Source of the DNA: Gammaproteobacteria bacterium
GTDB taxonomy: Bacteria; Pseudomonadota; Gammaproteobacteria; SZUA-152
Assembly (NCBI GenBank): GCA_021648485.1
Contig: JAKISS010000034.1
Coordinates: forward strand, 1 to 32,416
Length of the DNA stretch: 32,416 bases
Direction: 5' to 3'
The translations under genes and the position numbers were made by a program. Each line of letters starts with the position of its first letter. Position 1 is the first letter of the stretch. The notes under the pieces are model-generated. The model saw only the letters and a list, made by a program, of their open reading frames with translations, did not search any database and was not told the DNA's origin. This document shows positions 16,172 through 25,146 of the stretch, piece after piece.

Positions 16172-16607
16172 TTTGGATATGTTGCGGAGTCGGGTTCGCG
16201 CAATAAGCCTTCCCGTTGTTCAAAAGGTTGATGATGGCGGTGGTGAATGTGGCAAGTTTTAAATCAATAGAGACAGGTAGAAACGTATATTCGCCAGCCT
16301 GAAGAGCAGGCGTTGCTTTATCTGATTTTTGTAGTATGTGACTTGTTGGTGTTGGTAACATGTTGGCAGAGAGCACCCGCTAAAGTATAAAGAAAGGAGG
16401 CGGCACAGTCATTTTGACTGCCTGGCCAACAGTACGGCCTTATTCATTGAAGATGTACTCTAAAGTTTCAGTTGTTTTTCCCGACAACCTGAAGTGGGCA
16501 TGTGTTTTTGTAGCAATGAAAACAGACAGTGCTTGTTTTACATATGTCAGGTATCGTAACGGGTATCTCTTGAATATATGAGATTTTACATGACGGGGTT
16601 TCAATTA
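16172..16607. other. 436-bp region without a convincing gene, pfp to Sel1 gene
   Basis: A small stem, CAGTC (16406-16410) and GACTG (16416-16420), follows an isolated AAAGGAGG (16393-16400). A 52-codon frame from a TTG at 16414 could be read after it, but the spacing is long and the product resembles nothing I know. No terminator with a T-run is visible after pfp. Confidence 0.4.
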
Positions 16608-17366
16608 ATGATGAAAAAGATATTGTTGGGCGTATCGATATTTTTGCTCCCATTTTTCGTCATGGCAGACGATGATTTGACCGACGATGTTTTCGAAGAG
16701 GTCAAGCATGAGGAATCCCCACGAGCCGAGTACACGCTGGGATTGATGTATCTGCAAGGCCAGGGGGTTGACGAAAATAAGAAGCTGGGATTATTTTGGT
16801 TGAAAAAATCCGCAGATCAGGATTATTACCTGGCTTTGCATCGCCTGGGTAAAATTTATTTGAATGATGATGCGGCAGAGACTGACCCTGAGGTTGCTGT
16901 TGAATACATTACCAAGGCTGCTCAAAAAGGATATGCGCCTTCCCAGTATTTATTGGGGACGTTGTATCAAACCGGTGAGTCGGGGCTTGCTGAAAATCAG
17001 GAAACGGCGCTGAAGTGGTTTAATCTGGCTGCGGGCCAGGGCCATAAAATGGCCAGGCAGATTTTGTCCGAGCTTTCCAGTGAGGATGAAAGTAACCGTC
17101 CCTCGGATGCGCAGGCTGCCTTTGATACGGGGTTTAATTTTCTCAAAGGCAGAGGGGTTGATCGCGATTACAAGCAGGCAGCAGAATGGTTTAGTAAAGC
17201 GGCTGAGCTGGGTCATGCCGAAGCGCAATACAATCTGGGCGAATTGTATAACAAGGGGCGAGGAGTTAAGAAAAATAAAAAAACAGCACAAAAGTGGTAC
17301 AAAGCTGCCGCTGAGCAGGGGCACATCAAAGCAACATACCGTGCGCGTAACTGTGCCTTTTGTTAG
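16608..17366 (+). CDS. Secreted Sel1-repeat (TPR-like) protein
   Basis: The product (252 residues from the chosen start) has a clear signal peptide, KKILLGVSIFLLPFFVMA, with likely cleavage before DDD. It is then made of Sel1-like repeats, e.g. AEYTLGLMYLQGQGVDEN, PSQYLLGTLYQTGESGLA and AEAQYNLGELYNKGRGVKKN, each followed by an AxxWxxxAAxxG helix. About five to six repeats are visible. Sel1 proteins are protein-interaction scaffolds, often periplasmic; the partner is unknown. In-frame ATG codons exist at 16578, 16590, 16608 and 16611; the last two put the signal peptide at the N terminus. The C terminus ends with two cysteines (RNCAFC), which could form a disulfide in the periplasm. It is flanked by pfp and ppa, without a visible functional link. 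Confidence 0.85.
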   Translation: MMKKILLGVSIFLLPFFVMADDDLTDDVFEEVKHEESPRAEYTLGLMYLQGQGVDENKKLGLFWLKKSADQDYYLALHRLGKIYLNDDAAETDPEVAVEYITKAAQKGYAPSQYLLGTLYQTGESGLAENQETALKWFNLAAGQGHKMARQILSELSSEDESNRPSDAQAAFDTGFNFLKGRGVDRDYKQAAEWFSKAAELGHAEAQYNLGELYNKGRGVKKNKKTAQKWYKAAAEQGHIKATYRARNCAFC

Positions 17367-17460
17367 TGCGAAATTAATCAGTTTATTGATTTCATCGAAT
17401 AGAGCGAAAGTGGTTACATCCCTCAGGAATACCCTGGTTTCTCGTCTATCTTAATTACGG

Positions 17461-17466
17461 TATAAT
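17461..17466 (+). promoter_or_regulatory. Candidate -10 box for ppa
   Basis: TATAAT is a perfect sigma-70 -10 hexamer about 178 bp before the ppa start. No good -35 hexamer stands 16-18 bp upstream, so the assignment is tentative. If used, the ppa leader is about 170 nt and includes the hairpins at 17488-17541. Confidence 0.4.
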
Positions 17467-17487
17467 CATGCCATAACACGCAATACG

Positions 17488-17541
17488 CGGAGCGGTTGAT
17501 TGTGCGTCCGTTTTTTTGAGGGGCCGACATGTCGGCCCCTC
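17488..17541 (+). promoter_or_regulatory. Leader hairpins with T7 run and 24-bp perfect palindrome upstream of ppa
   Basis: CGGAGC (17488-17493) can pair with GC(G)TCCG (17504-17510), with one bulged base, and is followed by TTTTTTT (17511-17517), like a weak terminator. Directly after it is a perfect 24-bp palindrome (17518-17541) whose half is GAGGGGCCGACA. The first part may end the Sel1-gene transcript or act as an attenuator in the ppa leader. The palindrome is a strong RNA hairpin or a dyad protein site. Confidence 0.45.
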
Positions 17542-17643
17542 GTGCGTTCCTTCCAGGTGTAGTGCAACGCTGTTACCGGGGCAGGGTAACCGTCAGGCAG
17601 CTTTGACTAATGATTTTATAGTAACTACTAAGGAGCAAAAACA

Positions 17644-18192
17644 ATGAATCTTGAACGAGTCAACTCAGGTGCAGGTGTCCCTGATGACATCAACGTCATT
17701 ATTGAGATCCCCTCACACAGTGATCCGGTAAAATATGAAGTGGATAAAGAAACGGGAGCCATGTTTGTGGATCGTTTCATGAATACCGCGATGTATTATC
17801 CCTGTAACTATGGTTACATCCCGAACACCTTGTCCGAAGATGGTGACGCAACCGACGTGCTCGTGGTGACACCAACGCCACTGATCAGTGGTTCGGTGAT
17901 TCGTTGTCGCCCCATTGGTATGCTGCAAATGACCGATGAATCCGGGGTTGATGCGAAAATTCTTGCGGTGCCTGTAGACAAGCTTGCCGTGCAATACCGT
18001 AGTGTAAAAACGCTGGATGATATGCCTCCACTGTTGTTGGAGCAGATTGCCCATTTCTTCGAGCACTACAAAGATCTTGAAAGTGGCAAGTGGGTGAAAA
18101 TCGATGACTGGGTGGGTCTGGATGAAGCTAAAGCGGAAATCATGGCCTCGGTAGAACGCTACAACGCGGCACCGGAAAAACCGGCTTTCTGA
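17644..18192 (+). CDS. ppa: Inorganic pyrophosphatase, family I
   Basis: Ppa hydrolyses cytoplasmic pyrophosphate to phosphate and so drives biosynthetic reactions forward. The 182-residue product shows [13 protein letters not shown] (51-63) and the metal signature [10 protein letters not shown] (65-74) with Asp66, Asp68 and Asp71. [15 protein letters not shown] (96-110) contains the further catalytic aspartates. These positions match E. coli Ppa almost residue for residue. A strong AAGGAG lies 8 bases before ATG 17644. A soluble Ppa together with a PPi-dependent phosphofructokinase means the cell must balance pyrophosphate use; membrane pyrophosphatase was not seen in this window. Confidence 0.97.
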   Translation: MNLERVNSGAGVPDDINVIIEIPSHSDPVKYEVDKETGAMFVDRFMNTAMYYPCNYGYIPNTLSEDGDATDVLVVTPTPLISGSVIRCRPIGMLQMTDESGVDAKILAVPVDKLAVQYRSVKTLDDMPPLLLEQIAHFFEHYKDLESGKWVKIDDWVGLDEAKAEIMASVERYNAAPEKPAF

Positions 18193-18281
18193 GCGTGAGA
18201 AAACGTCTATAGAAGATCAACGGCATTGCTTTCGACAGCCACGACAATCGATATTTGCGGGCGACAATGTCATAATCGCGT

Positions 18282-18306
18282 GCATTGGCAACGGTGTTGC
18301 CAATGC
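18282..18306. other. Perfect 11-bp inverted repeat after ppa
   Basis: GCATTGGCAAC (18282-18292) and GTTGCCAATGC (18296-18306) pair perfectly around GGT. No T-run follows. It lies 90 bp after ppa and about 100 bp before the regulator relic. It may be a 3'-end hairpin of ppa or an old operator of the relic gene. Confidence 0.5.
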
Positions 18307-18402
18307 TGCACGACCACTTGCACGACTTAGGTATTAATTTACGCGCACGCAACATACTGGTATTTTCAGGTACATCCGTTCCCGCTTTTTCAGGAGCTTA
18401 TT

Positions 18403-20195
18403 GTGTCAATCAAACCCGCCAAGCTGACTTTGCCGGGGCTTGCAAGGGTTTTTCCGCGTACTCGCCTGTTCAAAAAACTTGATGACCTTCGTCAGTTTCC
18501 TGTTGTGTGGATTGCGGCACCGGGCGGTGCGGGTAAGACGACTCTGGTGGTCTGCTATCTGCGGGCAAAAAATATCACTCCTCTCTGGTATCAGGTTGAT
18601 CAGGGAGACAGTGACATTGCCTCCTTTTTTATTACCTGGGTGAAGGGCTTAAACAACTGAGCCGGTCACGTAAACGGGCACTGCCGCTGTTAACACCCGA
18701 TAATCAATTTGGCCTGCCGGTTTTTTCCCGCAATTTCTTCAGAAAGCTGTTTGAAAAATGAAAGCACTTGGCGTTCTGGTGCTGGATAATTTCGAATGGG
18801 TTAATGATGATGCGGCGTTTAATCAAATCCTGCGACAGGGGCTGGAAGAAATACCACCAGGCTGTCAGGTCATTGTCACCGGTCGGGCATCGTCTCCGGC
18901 GCAATACGCCGGGATGCTTGCCAAAGAACAACGGGTAAAAATTGGCTGGGAAGAATTGCAGCTGACGGAAAAGGAAAGCGCTGGTGTGATCAGCCAGTTG
19001 CATGCAGCGGATGTCTGTTCCGATGAAATGGCTGATTTATTACACAAGACTGCACAGGGCTGGGTTTCCGGTCTGGTGCTGTTGAATCAGTTTTGCTTAT
19101 CAAATGAACCCACTGACCTGAGTCAGGGGGTTCCGGGTAAAACAGATGATGGTTGCGCGCAACAGGCTTTTTTTGATTATTTTACCCATGAGATATTCAG
19201 TCGCCTGCCGACATCATAACAAAATGTCTGGACGACATACTGGCGAGGCAATATCAAAGTGATGTTTGAGCCGCTGGTTGACAAAGCATATTTTGAAAAA
19301 TCCTATTATTTGTTTAAAGTCGAAAATGATGCGCGTGGCACTTATTTAAGCTGGTTAGGTGTCATGGACAGTCTGTTTTATGCTCATGACTCCTGTGCAG
19401 GCGTGCCGAAGTGGATTGATGAGCTGGACGTTGTCAGAAAGAAGCATGCGTGCTACCCAAGCCTGGAAATTAAGGGAAGAGTGACGTTTACGGCCTTTAT
19501 TATACAGCTGATGGGGTGTCCTCAACGTGACATCGTTTGATGTCTGGCGACAAAAAGCCGAGTGTATGCAGCGTTTTATCCCCGATGCCTTTATTCGCTG
19601 TCTGACGGGTTCGCAACTGGCGATGTATTACATGTTTTATGGTCAGATAACAAAGCTCAAGGTGTTGGAAGAATCATTGATCGGCTCGGCAGGGTCCGAC
19701 TAAGGTTATGCCCATTGCACGTATTCTGGCGTATTGGGTGGAGATCAACAGAGGCTGGATATCCGGTGAGACCGTTGAAACAGAGTCGGTGATCAATGCT
19801 GCCCTGAAAGTTAGTGAAGACAGTGGCGTGTATGTCACGCAATTATGGTTGTTATCAGCCACTGTGATGCATTATCTTGCTCGGCAAAACATTTCTGCCG
19901 CAGAAAAGTTTCTTGACCAGCTTCAGCCGTTTGTTCACCAGACCCACCGTGGCGAACAAATTTATTATCACTATCTGGCGGGTTGGCTGGCTTATGAGCA
20001 CAGTCGCTCCGCGTGTCAAAACATTGTTGAATTGCACACCCCTATCTTGAACTGATAAGCCACTGTGTCTACAGCTTTGTGCTGATTGAAATGGCACGCT
20101 TCGATGAAGCCAGACAACAGATTAAGAAAAACAGACGGCTGGCAGCAGACCTGAAAAGTGACAGCATGGGGTGTTTTATCTGGGCATGCTGGAAG
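18403..20195 (+). pseudogene. Decayed MalT/LuxR-type STAND transcription regulator
   Basis: A GTG at 18403 with AGGAG six bases upstream opens a frame with TLPGLARVFPRTRLF and Walker A IAAPGGAGKTTLV, typical of MalT-like STAND ATPases. It stops at 18660. Homology-like continuity then passes to other frames: KQLSRSRKRALPLLTPDN (from about 18646), VLVLDNFEWVNDD and EIPPGCQVIVTGRASS (18758-19219), and YLSWLGVMDSLFYAHD (19259-19540). It continues with CLTGSQLAMYYMFYG (about 19565-19701), the TPR-like SGVYVTQLWLLSATVMHYLA (19708-20055) and LIEMARFDEARQQIKKN (about 20080-20195). At least six frame breaks occur, and the C-terminal LuxR DNA-binding domain is missing. The gene is clearly non-functional. 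Confidence 0.82.
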
Positions 20196-20430
20196 CATAG
20201 ATGGTTTGCAAGCAACAACAGCCGGAACGCTTTCCGGTGCAAGCCTGCAAGGGGTCGTACGCGACAGTGGCGGAGCGGTTGTTGCCAGTGGTACAGGAAA
20301 CAGCCTGACAGCCAAACTTTACAGTGTTTGCAACGTGGCGACCTACAGCGTCGAATTAACAGTAACAGACAGTGACGGTGAACCAGGCTCGGATATGCTT
20401 AATATCTTTGATGTTCATTTGCTGTGTTGA
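20196..20430 (+). pseudogene. Fragment resembling a PKD/Ig-like extracellular domain
   Basis: One frame across 20158-20430 changes character at about 20196. The first codons are MalT-relic DNA read in another frame. The remainder reads SIDGLQATTAGTLSGASLQG, then AVVASGTGNSLTAKLYS and ATYSVELTVTDSDGEPGSD. The last resembles the YTVTLTVTDSDG strand pair of PKD or related Ig-like repeats in surface proteins. No start codon or signal peptide belongs to it. It is probably the 3' end of a lost gene joined by deletion to the regulator relic. Confidence 0.5.
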
Positions 20431-20458
20431 ATACGACGGTGGTGCGTTAACCGCTAAC

Positions 20459-20500
20459 AGGCTGCTGAAAAGCGTTGCTTTTCGGCAGCCTTTCTTTTTC
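20459..20500 (+). terminator. Strong factor-independent terminator
   Basis: AGGCTGCTGAAAAGC (20459-20473) pairs with GCTTTTCGGCAGCCT (20477-20491) over 15 bp with one G-U, loop GTT, followed by TTCTTTTTC. It closes the relic region and isolates lptE from upstream transcription. Confidence 0.85.
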
Positions 20501-20591
20501 GGTTTCTGTTTTTCAGGGAATACCGAAAAATTATCGCCCCGGCATTTTTGTCACCCTCCCCTCTGTGGCCCGAACCACGTACAATCCACAG

Positions 20592-21107
20592 ATGCGTTAT
20601 TTACTGGCACTCATCCTCTTGATATCACTCACTGCTTGCGGTTTTCACCTGCGTGGTTCAGTGCAGTTGCCCCCGGAGCTGACTGAAATGGCCTTGCAGG
20701 ACGCAAGTCCGGCGACGGATATCCTGCCAGAGCTGCGGCGTGCGTTGAAAAATGAAAATATCCGCCTTAGCGAGACTGCGCCGCTGGTATTGCAACTAAA
20801 GTCAGAGCGATACGGCAAGCGGGTGTTATCAGTGGATTCATCCGGTCGCGCACAGGAATATGGTCTGAGCTATACGGTACGTTTTTTGTTAAAAAGAGAG
20901 GCCATGCAGGGTGAAAACGATGCGGTGTGGTTGACGGAGCAGGCAGTAACTGAGTCCCGCGATTTGCGTTTTGATGCCAATGCCGTGCTGGGTACCGCCA
21001 GTGAAGAGGCATTACTAAAAACAGAAATGCGCCGCGATGCTGTATTACAGATTCTGCGTCGTCTACAGAAAGCCAAAAGGCAGACACCAGTGCCGGAGCT
21101 AAAATGA
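20592..21107 (+). CDS. lptE: LPS-assembly lipoprotein LptE
   Basis: LptE plugs the LptD barrel and helps insert lipopolysaccharide into the outer leaflet of the outer membrane. The 171-residue product has a lipoprotein signal peptide (MRYLLALILLISLTAC) with lipobox LTAC and mature Cys16, then GFHLRGSVQLP, the LptE/RlpB hallmark. The ATG at 20592 gives this signal peptide; the frame is open upstream into the terminator region. No good Shine-Dalgarno sequence is visible. It overlaps holA by four bases (ATGA). In many gammaproteobacteria leuS lies directly upstream; here decayed DNA takes that place. Confidence 0.95.
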   Translation: MRYLLALILLISLTACGFHLRGSVQLPPELTEMALQDASPATDILPELRRALKNENIRLSETAPLVLQLKSERYGKRVLSVDSSGRAQEYGLSYTVRFLLKREAMQGENDAVWLTEQAVTESRDLRFDANAVLGTASEEALLKTEMRRDAVLQILRRLQKAKRQTPVPELK

Positions 21108-22123
21108 AAATTTTCCCGGATAAACTTGAAGCACAGTTAAAAAACACTCTGCTGCCTATTTATTTTTTCAGTGGTGATGAACCGTTGCAACTGAACGAAG
21201 CTGCCGATGCGGTGCGTCGCCATGCCCGCGAGCAGGGTTTTTCCGAGCGGGAAGTCATGCATGTTGAAAAAGGTTTTGACTGGAACGAACTGCTGATGGC
21301 CAGCAATGCCCTGTCGCTGTTCGCTGAAAAGCGGGTGATTGATTTGCGTCTGCCCTCGGGTAAACCGGGCAAGGACGGTGGTGCGGCACTGGTGGAATAT
21401 GCGGAGCGCCCGCCGGAGGATACAGTGTTGCTGATCAGTAGTGGCAAGGTGGACAAACGCTCGCAATCAGCGAAATGGTACAAAGCCCTGGACAAGGTGG
21501 GGGCGACATTACAGGTGTGGCCAGTGGAAGCAGCGGAGCTGCCGCGCTGGCTGGATCAGCGCCTGCGTTCCCGTGGTTTGCAACCGGAGCGAGATGCGGT
21601 GCGTATTATCGCCGAACGGATGGAAGGTAATTTGTTGGCGGCAGCACAGGAAGTGGACAAACTGGTGTTGCTTAACGGTACGGGGCCGCTGTCTGCCGGA
21701 CAGGTGGAAGTGGCGGTGGCCGACAGTGCCCGTTTTGACGTTTTCGGGTTGGTGGATGCCGCTCTGATGGGGGATACGCCACGATTGACACGCATGCTGG
21801 ATGGCTTGCGTGGTGAAGGTGTGGAGCCCATATTGGTGCTGTGGGCATTGACCCGCGAGCTGCGCAACCTTGCCGATATGGCTGCTCAAATTGAGAGTGG
21901 CAAAGGCATGGATGGTGTGCTGGCCCGTGTCTGGGGCAAGCGTAAAGGGCCGGTGAAGGTTGGGCTGCAACGCCATAATCGCGTACGCTGGCAACAGATG
22001 TTGCGTCGTGCTGCACGACTGGATCGTGTAATAAAAGGGGCAGCATCGGGCAATGCCTGGGATGAGTTGTTACAATTAACGTTGCTAATGGCCGGGGTGC
22101 GGTTGTTTCGGGCGGTCGGTTGA
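21104..22123 (+). CDS. holA: DNA polymerase III subunit delta
   Basis: HolA is the clamp-loader subunit that opens the beta sliding clamp at primed sites. The 339-residue product shows the family pattern: N-terminal LPIYFFSGDEPLQLNEAADA (17-36), SLFAEKRVIDLRLPSGKPG, ERMEGNLLAAAQEVDKLVLL and the C-terminal LWALTRELRNLADM helix bundle. The start overlaps the lptE stop (ATGA, 21104-21107), so translation is probably coupled. Length and order (lptE-holA-proA/nadD) are normal for gammaproteobacteria. Confidence 0.96.
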   Translation: MKIFPDKLEAQLKNTLLPIYFFSGDEPLQLNEAADAVRRHAREQGFSEREVMHVEKGFDWNELLMASNALSLFAEKRVIDLRLPSGKPGKDGGAALVEYAERPPEDTVLLISSGKVDKRSQSAKWYKALDKVGATLQVWPVEAAELPRWLDQRLRSRGLQPERDAVRIIAERMEGNLLAAAQEVDKLVLLNGTGPLSAGQVEVAVADSARFDVFGLVDAALMGDTPRLTRMLDGLRGEGVEPILVLWALTRELRNLADMAAQIESGKGMDGVLARVWGKRKGPVKVGLQRHNRVRWQQMLRRAARLDRVIKGAASGNAWDELLQLTLLMAGVRLFRAVG

Positions 22124-22161
22124 TTGAACAAACTCGCAGCGTGGTTTGATGAGGTGTAATT

Positions 22162-22184
22162 GGTGGGCGGTGCCCACCCTACGG
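22162..22184. repeat. Solo GGTGGGC...GCCCACCCTACGGG hairpin before proA
   Basis: GGTGGGC (22162-22168) pairs with GCCCACC (22172-22178) around GGT, followed by CTACGG. The pattern GGTGG...CCACCCTACG matches that of the ends of the 120-bp element at 7815-7934. It lies 18-40 bp upstream of the proA start. Confidence 0.5.
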
Positions 22185-22201
22185 GTATGAGAATTGAAAT
22201 G

Positions 22202-23458
22202 ATGGATATTAAGCAATACATGACCGGGGCGGGTGAAAAGGCCCGCCATGCTTCGCGTGCCATGGCGCGTGCTGACACTGGGGCAAAGAATACCGCGTTG
22301 CTGCATATTGCCGATGCGATTATGGCTGCGCAGACGGTGCTCATTGCTGAAAATGCCCGGGATCTGGAACAGGGTAAACAGGACGGGCTCGATGCTGCGC
22401 TGCTGGATCGGCTGGAACTCAATGCCGAACGCATTGCAGGTATGGCGGAGGGTTTGCGCCAGATTGCTGCATTGCCGGATCCCGTGGGTGAAATCAGCGA
22501 TCTCAATTATCGCCCGTCCGGGATTCAGGTGGGCAAGATGCGCGTGCCATTGGGTGTTATCGGTATCATTTACGAGTCGCGCCCGAATGTCACAGCGGAT
22601 GCGGCGGCATTGTGTCTGAAATCCGGTAATGCTGCGATTTTGCGCGGCGGCTCTGAGGCCAGACATTCCAATCAGGCTATTGCCACAGTGATTCATGCCG
22701 GGCTGGAAAAGGCTGGATTACCACAGGATGCCGTGCAGGTGATTACCACCACGGATCGTGCGGCGGTGGGTGAGTTGATTACCATGCCACAGTTCGTGGA
22801 TGTTATTGTGCCGCGTGGTGGCAAGGGGCTTATAGAACGCATCAGTGCCGAAGCCAGAGTGCCTGTGATCAAACATTTACACGGTGTATGTCATGTCTAC
22901 ATCGATGGCGAAGCCGATCTCGACAAAGCCGTGGCGATTGCCTTTGATGCCAAATGTCATCGTTATGGCGTGTGTAATGCGATGGAAACGTTGCTGGTGG
23001 ATGTATCGGTGGCTGCTGCCGTGCTGCCGCGTCTGGCCACCGAATATGCGAAGGAAAATGTTGAACTGCGCGGTTGCGCACGTACACGGGATATTTTATC
23101 CGGTATCAATGCCGCGAGCGATGAAGACTGGGACGAGGAATATCTTGCACCGGTTTTATCGATTCGTGTGGTGGATGGTCTGGATAGCGCTATCTCTCAC
23201 ATACACCAGCACAGTTCCGGGCATACCGAATCCATCGTCTCTGAAAATTACACCCGCGCGCGGCGTTTTCTTGCTGAAGTGGATTCTTCATCGGTGATGG
23301 TTAATGCTTCCACACGTTTTGCCGATGGGTTTGAATATGGGCTGGGTGCTGAAATTGGCATTAGCACCGACAAAATTCATGTACGCGGGCCGGTGGGACT
23401 CGAAGGGCTCACGTCGCAAAAATATATTGTGTTGGGCGACGGACACACCAGAGGTTAA
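22202..23458 (+). CDS. proA: Gamma-glutamyl phosphate reductase
   Basis: ProA reduces gamma-glutamyl phosphate to glutamate 5-semialdehyde with NADPH, the second step of proline synthesis. The 418-residue product shows [20 protein letters not shown] (121-140), [13 protein letters not shown] and the catalytic Cys258 in [16 protein letters not shown]. It ends with [20 protein letters not shown]. Several in-frame ATG codons exist (22187, 22199, 22202). I used 22202 ([20 protein letters not shown]) as the family start; translation from further upstream would run through the repeat hairpin. The ribosome binding site is weak. Confidence 0.96.
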   Translation: MDIKQYMTGAGEKARHASRAMARADTGAKNTALLHIADAIMAAQTVLIAENARDLEQGKQDGLDAALLDRLELNAERIAGMAEGLRQIAALPDPVGEISDLNYRPSGIQVGKMRVPLGVIGIIYESRPNVTADAAALCLKSGNAAILRGGSEARHSNQAIATVIHAGLEKAGLPQDAVQVITTTDRAAVGELITMPQFVDVIVPRGGKGLIERISAEARVPVIKHLHGVCHVYIDGEADLDKAVAIAFDAKCHRYGVCNAMETLLVDVSVAAAVLPRLATEYAKENVELRGCARTRDILSGINAASDEDWDEEYLAPVLSIRVVDGLDSAISHIHQHSSGHTESIVSENYTRARRFLAEVDSSSVMVNASTRFADGFEYGLGAEIGISTDKIHVRGPVGLEGLTSQKYIVLGDGHTRG

Positions 23459-23519
23459 CCGAATCAGAATGTGTCATCTTGAAATTTAGCGATCCTTCTT
23501 CCGCAACCCGGTACCGTTC

Positions 23520-24239
23520 ATGATCGGTATCTTCGGTGGTACCTTTGATCCTGTGCATTTCGGCCACCTGCGTCCAGCGCTGGACGTGAAGCAGGCGTTG
23601 GGACTGGATGAAATGCGTATGATTCCCGCCTTCCAGCCACCGCACCGGGCACAACCTGTGGCCAACCCCGGGCAACGTTTGACCATGCTGCGCGCTGCGG
23701 TGGGTGACGAACCGGATTTACGGATAGACAATCGTGAAATGCTGCGCGAGGGGGAGTCCTTTATGGTGGACACCCTGGTTTCGCTGCGCGCTGAGTCTGG
23801 CGATAAACCCTTGTGCCTGGTACTGGGGGCAGATGCCTTTTTGACGTTAGACGAGTGGCATCGTTGGCAGGAAATTCCAGAACTGGCGCACATTGTGGTG
23901 ACCCATCGTCCCGGCTGGCAGCTGGACATGAATGCGGCAAGCCAGACATTACGGGCATTGTGGCGTGACCGACAGGTAACCGACAGTGCCGAACTTGCCA
24001 CCAGTCCGGCAGGCAGGATCATTTTGCAGGCGGTGACATCGCTGGAAATTTCTGCAACGCAGATTCGTGCTCTGGTAGCAGCGGGTAAGAGTCCGCGTTA
24101 TTTATTACCCGATACAGTGTGGAATCTGATTCGCATGCACAGCCTGTATGGGTTTGCGGCGACAAAAAATCCGGCAGAAACAAAGGTAAAAGCCAAACCT
24201 GGCAAAAACAGAAACAGAACTCTCAGGATAAACAAATGA
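23520..24239 (+). CDS. nadD: Nicotinate-nucleotide adenylyltransferase with basic C-terminal tail
   Basis: NadD adenylates nicotinate mononucleotide to deamido-NAD, releasing pyrophosphate. The 239-residue product has [15 protein letters not shown] (6-20) with the (H/T)xGH-type nucleotidyltransferase motif, [26 protein letters not shown] and the C-terminal [20 protein letters not shown]. The enzyme normally ends near residue 212; about 25 further residues are Lys/Arg/Asn/Pro-rich ([11 protein letters not shown]). The ATG at 23520 ([11 protein letters not shown]) is the family start, without an obvious ribosome site. It overlaps rsfS by four bases, the usual nadD-rsfS pairing. Confidence 0.95.
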   Translation: MIGIFGGTFDPVHFGHLRPALDVKQALGLDEMRMIPAFQPPHRAQPVANPGQRLTMLRAAVGDEPDLRIDNREMLREGESFMVDTLVSLRAESGDKPLCLVLGADAFLTLDEWHRWQEIPELAHIVVTHRPGWQLDMNAASQTLRALWRDRQVTDSAELATSPAGRIILQAVTSLEISATQIRALVAAGKSPRYLLPDTVWNLIRMHSLYGFAATKNPAETKVKAKPGKNRNRTLRINK

Positions 24240-24589
24240 AGGTAGATGAATTAACGCAACTCGCTTTTGATGCACTGGATGATTTGAAGGCGGTGGATGT
24301 GCGGGTGCTGGATGTGCGTGAGAAAACCAATGTCACGGACGTGATGGTGATTGCCACCGGCACATCGGCCCGGCATGTGAAATCGTTGGCAGACAATGTG
24401 GTCGTCAAAGCCAAACAGAGCGGTGAAACGCCCATAGGCATAGAAGGCGAAGAAACCGGTGAATGGGTGTTGGTGGATTTGGGCGACGTCGTCGTACATG
24501 TTTTGCAGGCGGAAATCCGTGATTTTTATCAGTTGGAAAAGTTATGGGATACGGAACCTGTGAGCCAATCCGAGTCATCTAACGGCTAA
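24236..24589 (+). CDS. rsfS: Ribosomal silencing factor RsfS
   Basis: RsfS binds ribosomal protein L14 on the large subunit and blocks joining of the subunits when nutrients are short. The 117-residue product has the family core: [22 protein letters not shown] in two parts ([26 protein letters not shown]), then [20 protein letters not shown] and FYQLEKLW. The ATG at 24236 overlaps the nadD stop (ATGA). Upstream in-frame codons belong to nadD. Genes nadD, rsfS and rlmH form a conserved trio. Confidence 0.96.
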   Translation: MKVDELTQLAFDALDDLKAVDVRVLDVREKTNVTDVMVIATGTSARHVKSLADNVVVKAKQSGETPIGIEGEETGEWVLVDLGDVVVHVLQAEIRDFYQLEKLWDTEPVSQSESSNG

Positions 24590-24614
24590 TAGCTGTTTTA
24601 TGATTATCTGACTC

Positions 24615-25082
24615 ATGCGTATTGTGCTGATTGCTGTTGGTCATAAAATGCCTTCCTGGGTAGAGCAGGGTTATCAGGAATACGCACGAAGATTACCGGC
24701 GGATTGCACGTTACAGTTAGTGGAAATTCCCGCAGGCAAACGGGGTAAAGGTGCAGACATTGCCCGTATTACCCGGCAGGAAGGTGAAAAAATGTTGTCC
24801 GCAGTGCCCAGAGGTGCGCACATTGTTACCCTGGAAGTCACTGGTCGGGCCTGGAGTACCGAAAATTTATCGAAAGAGCTGGATAGCTGGCTGCATGATG
24901 GCCGTGATGTGGCATTGTTAGTGGGTGGCCCTGAAGGCCTGGCGAAAGAATGTGTCGCACAGGCCGGGCAGCGCTGGTCGCTTTCCAATCTCACTTTGCC
25001 ACATCCGCTGGTGCGGGTTGTGGTGGCCGAGCAGCTCTATCGGGCCTGGAGCATTTTGCAGAACCATCCTTATCATCGCTAA
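24615..25082 (+). CDS. rlmH: 23S rRNA pseudouridine-1915 N3-methyltransferase
   Basis: RlmH is a SPOUT-class enzyme that methylates pseudouridine 1915 in helix 69 of 23S rRNA, acting on assembled 70S ribosomes. The 155-residue product has the N-terminal [20 protein letters not shown], the SAM knot LLVGGPEGL and the C-terminal [20 protein letters not shown] followed by [14 protein letters not shown], nearly invariant in the family. It starts 25 bp after rsfS. Confidence 0.97.
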   Translation: MRIVLIAVGHKMPSWVEQGYQEYARRLPADCTLQLVEIPAGKRGKGADIARITRQEGEKMLSAVPRGAHIVTLEVTGRAWSTENLSKELDSWLHDGRDVALLVGGPEGLAKECVAQAGQRWSLSNLTLPHPLVRVVVAEQLYRAWSILQNHPYHR

Positions 25083-25146
25083 AAAACGTGGGTAATTTGT
25101 GATGCATTATATCCAACCACCTGCCGGGTAATATAAATAACGACTC

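Noticed and set aside
16414-16572. Short TTG-started frame after AAAGGAGG
   Set aside because: Spacing to the Shine-Dalgarno is about 13 bases, the start is weak and the product matches nothing known; kept only as a remark on the intergenic region.
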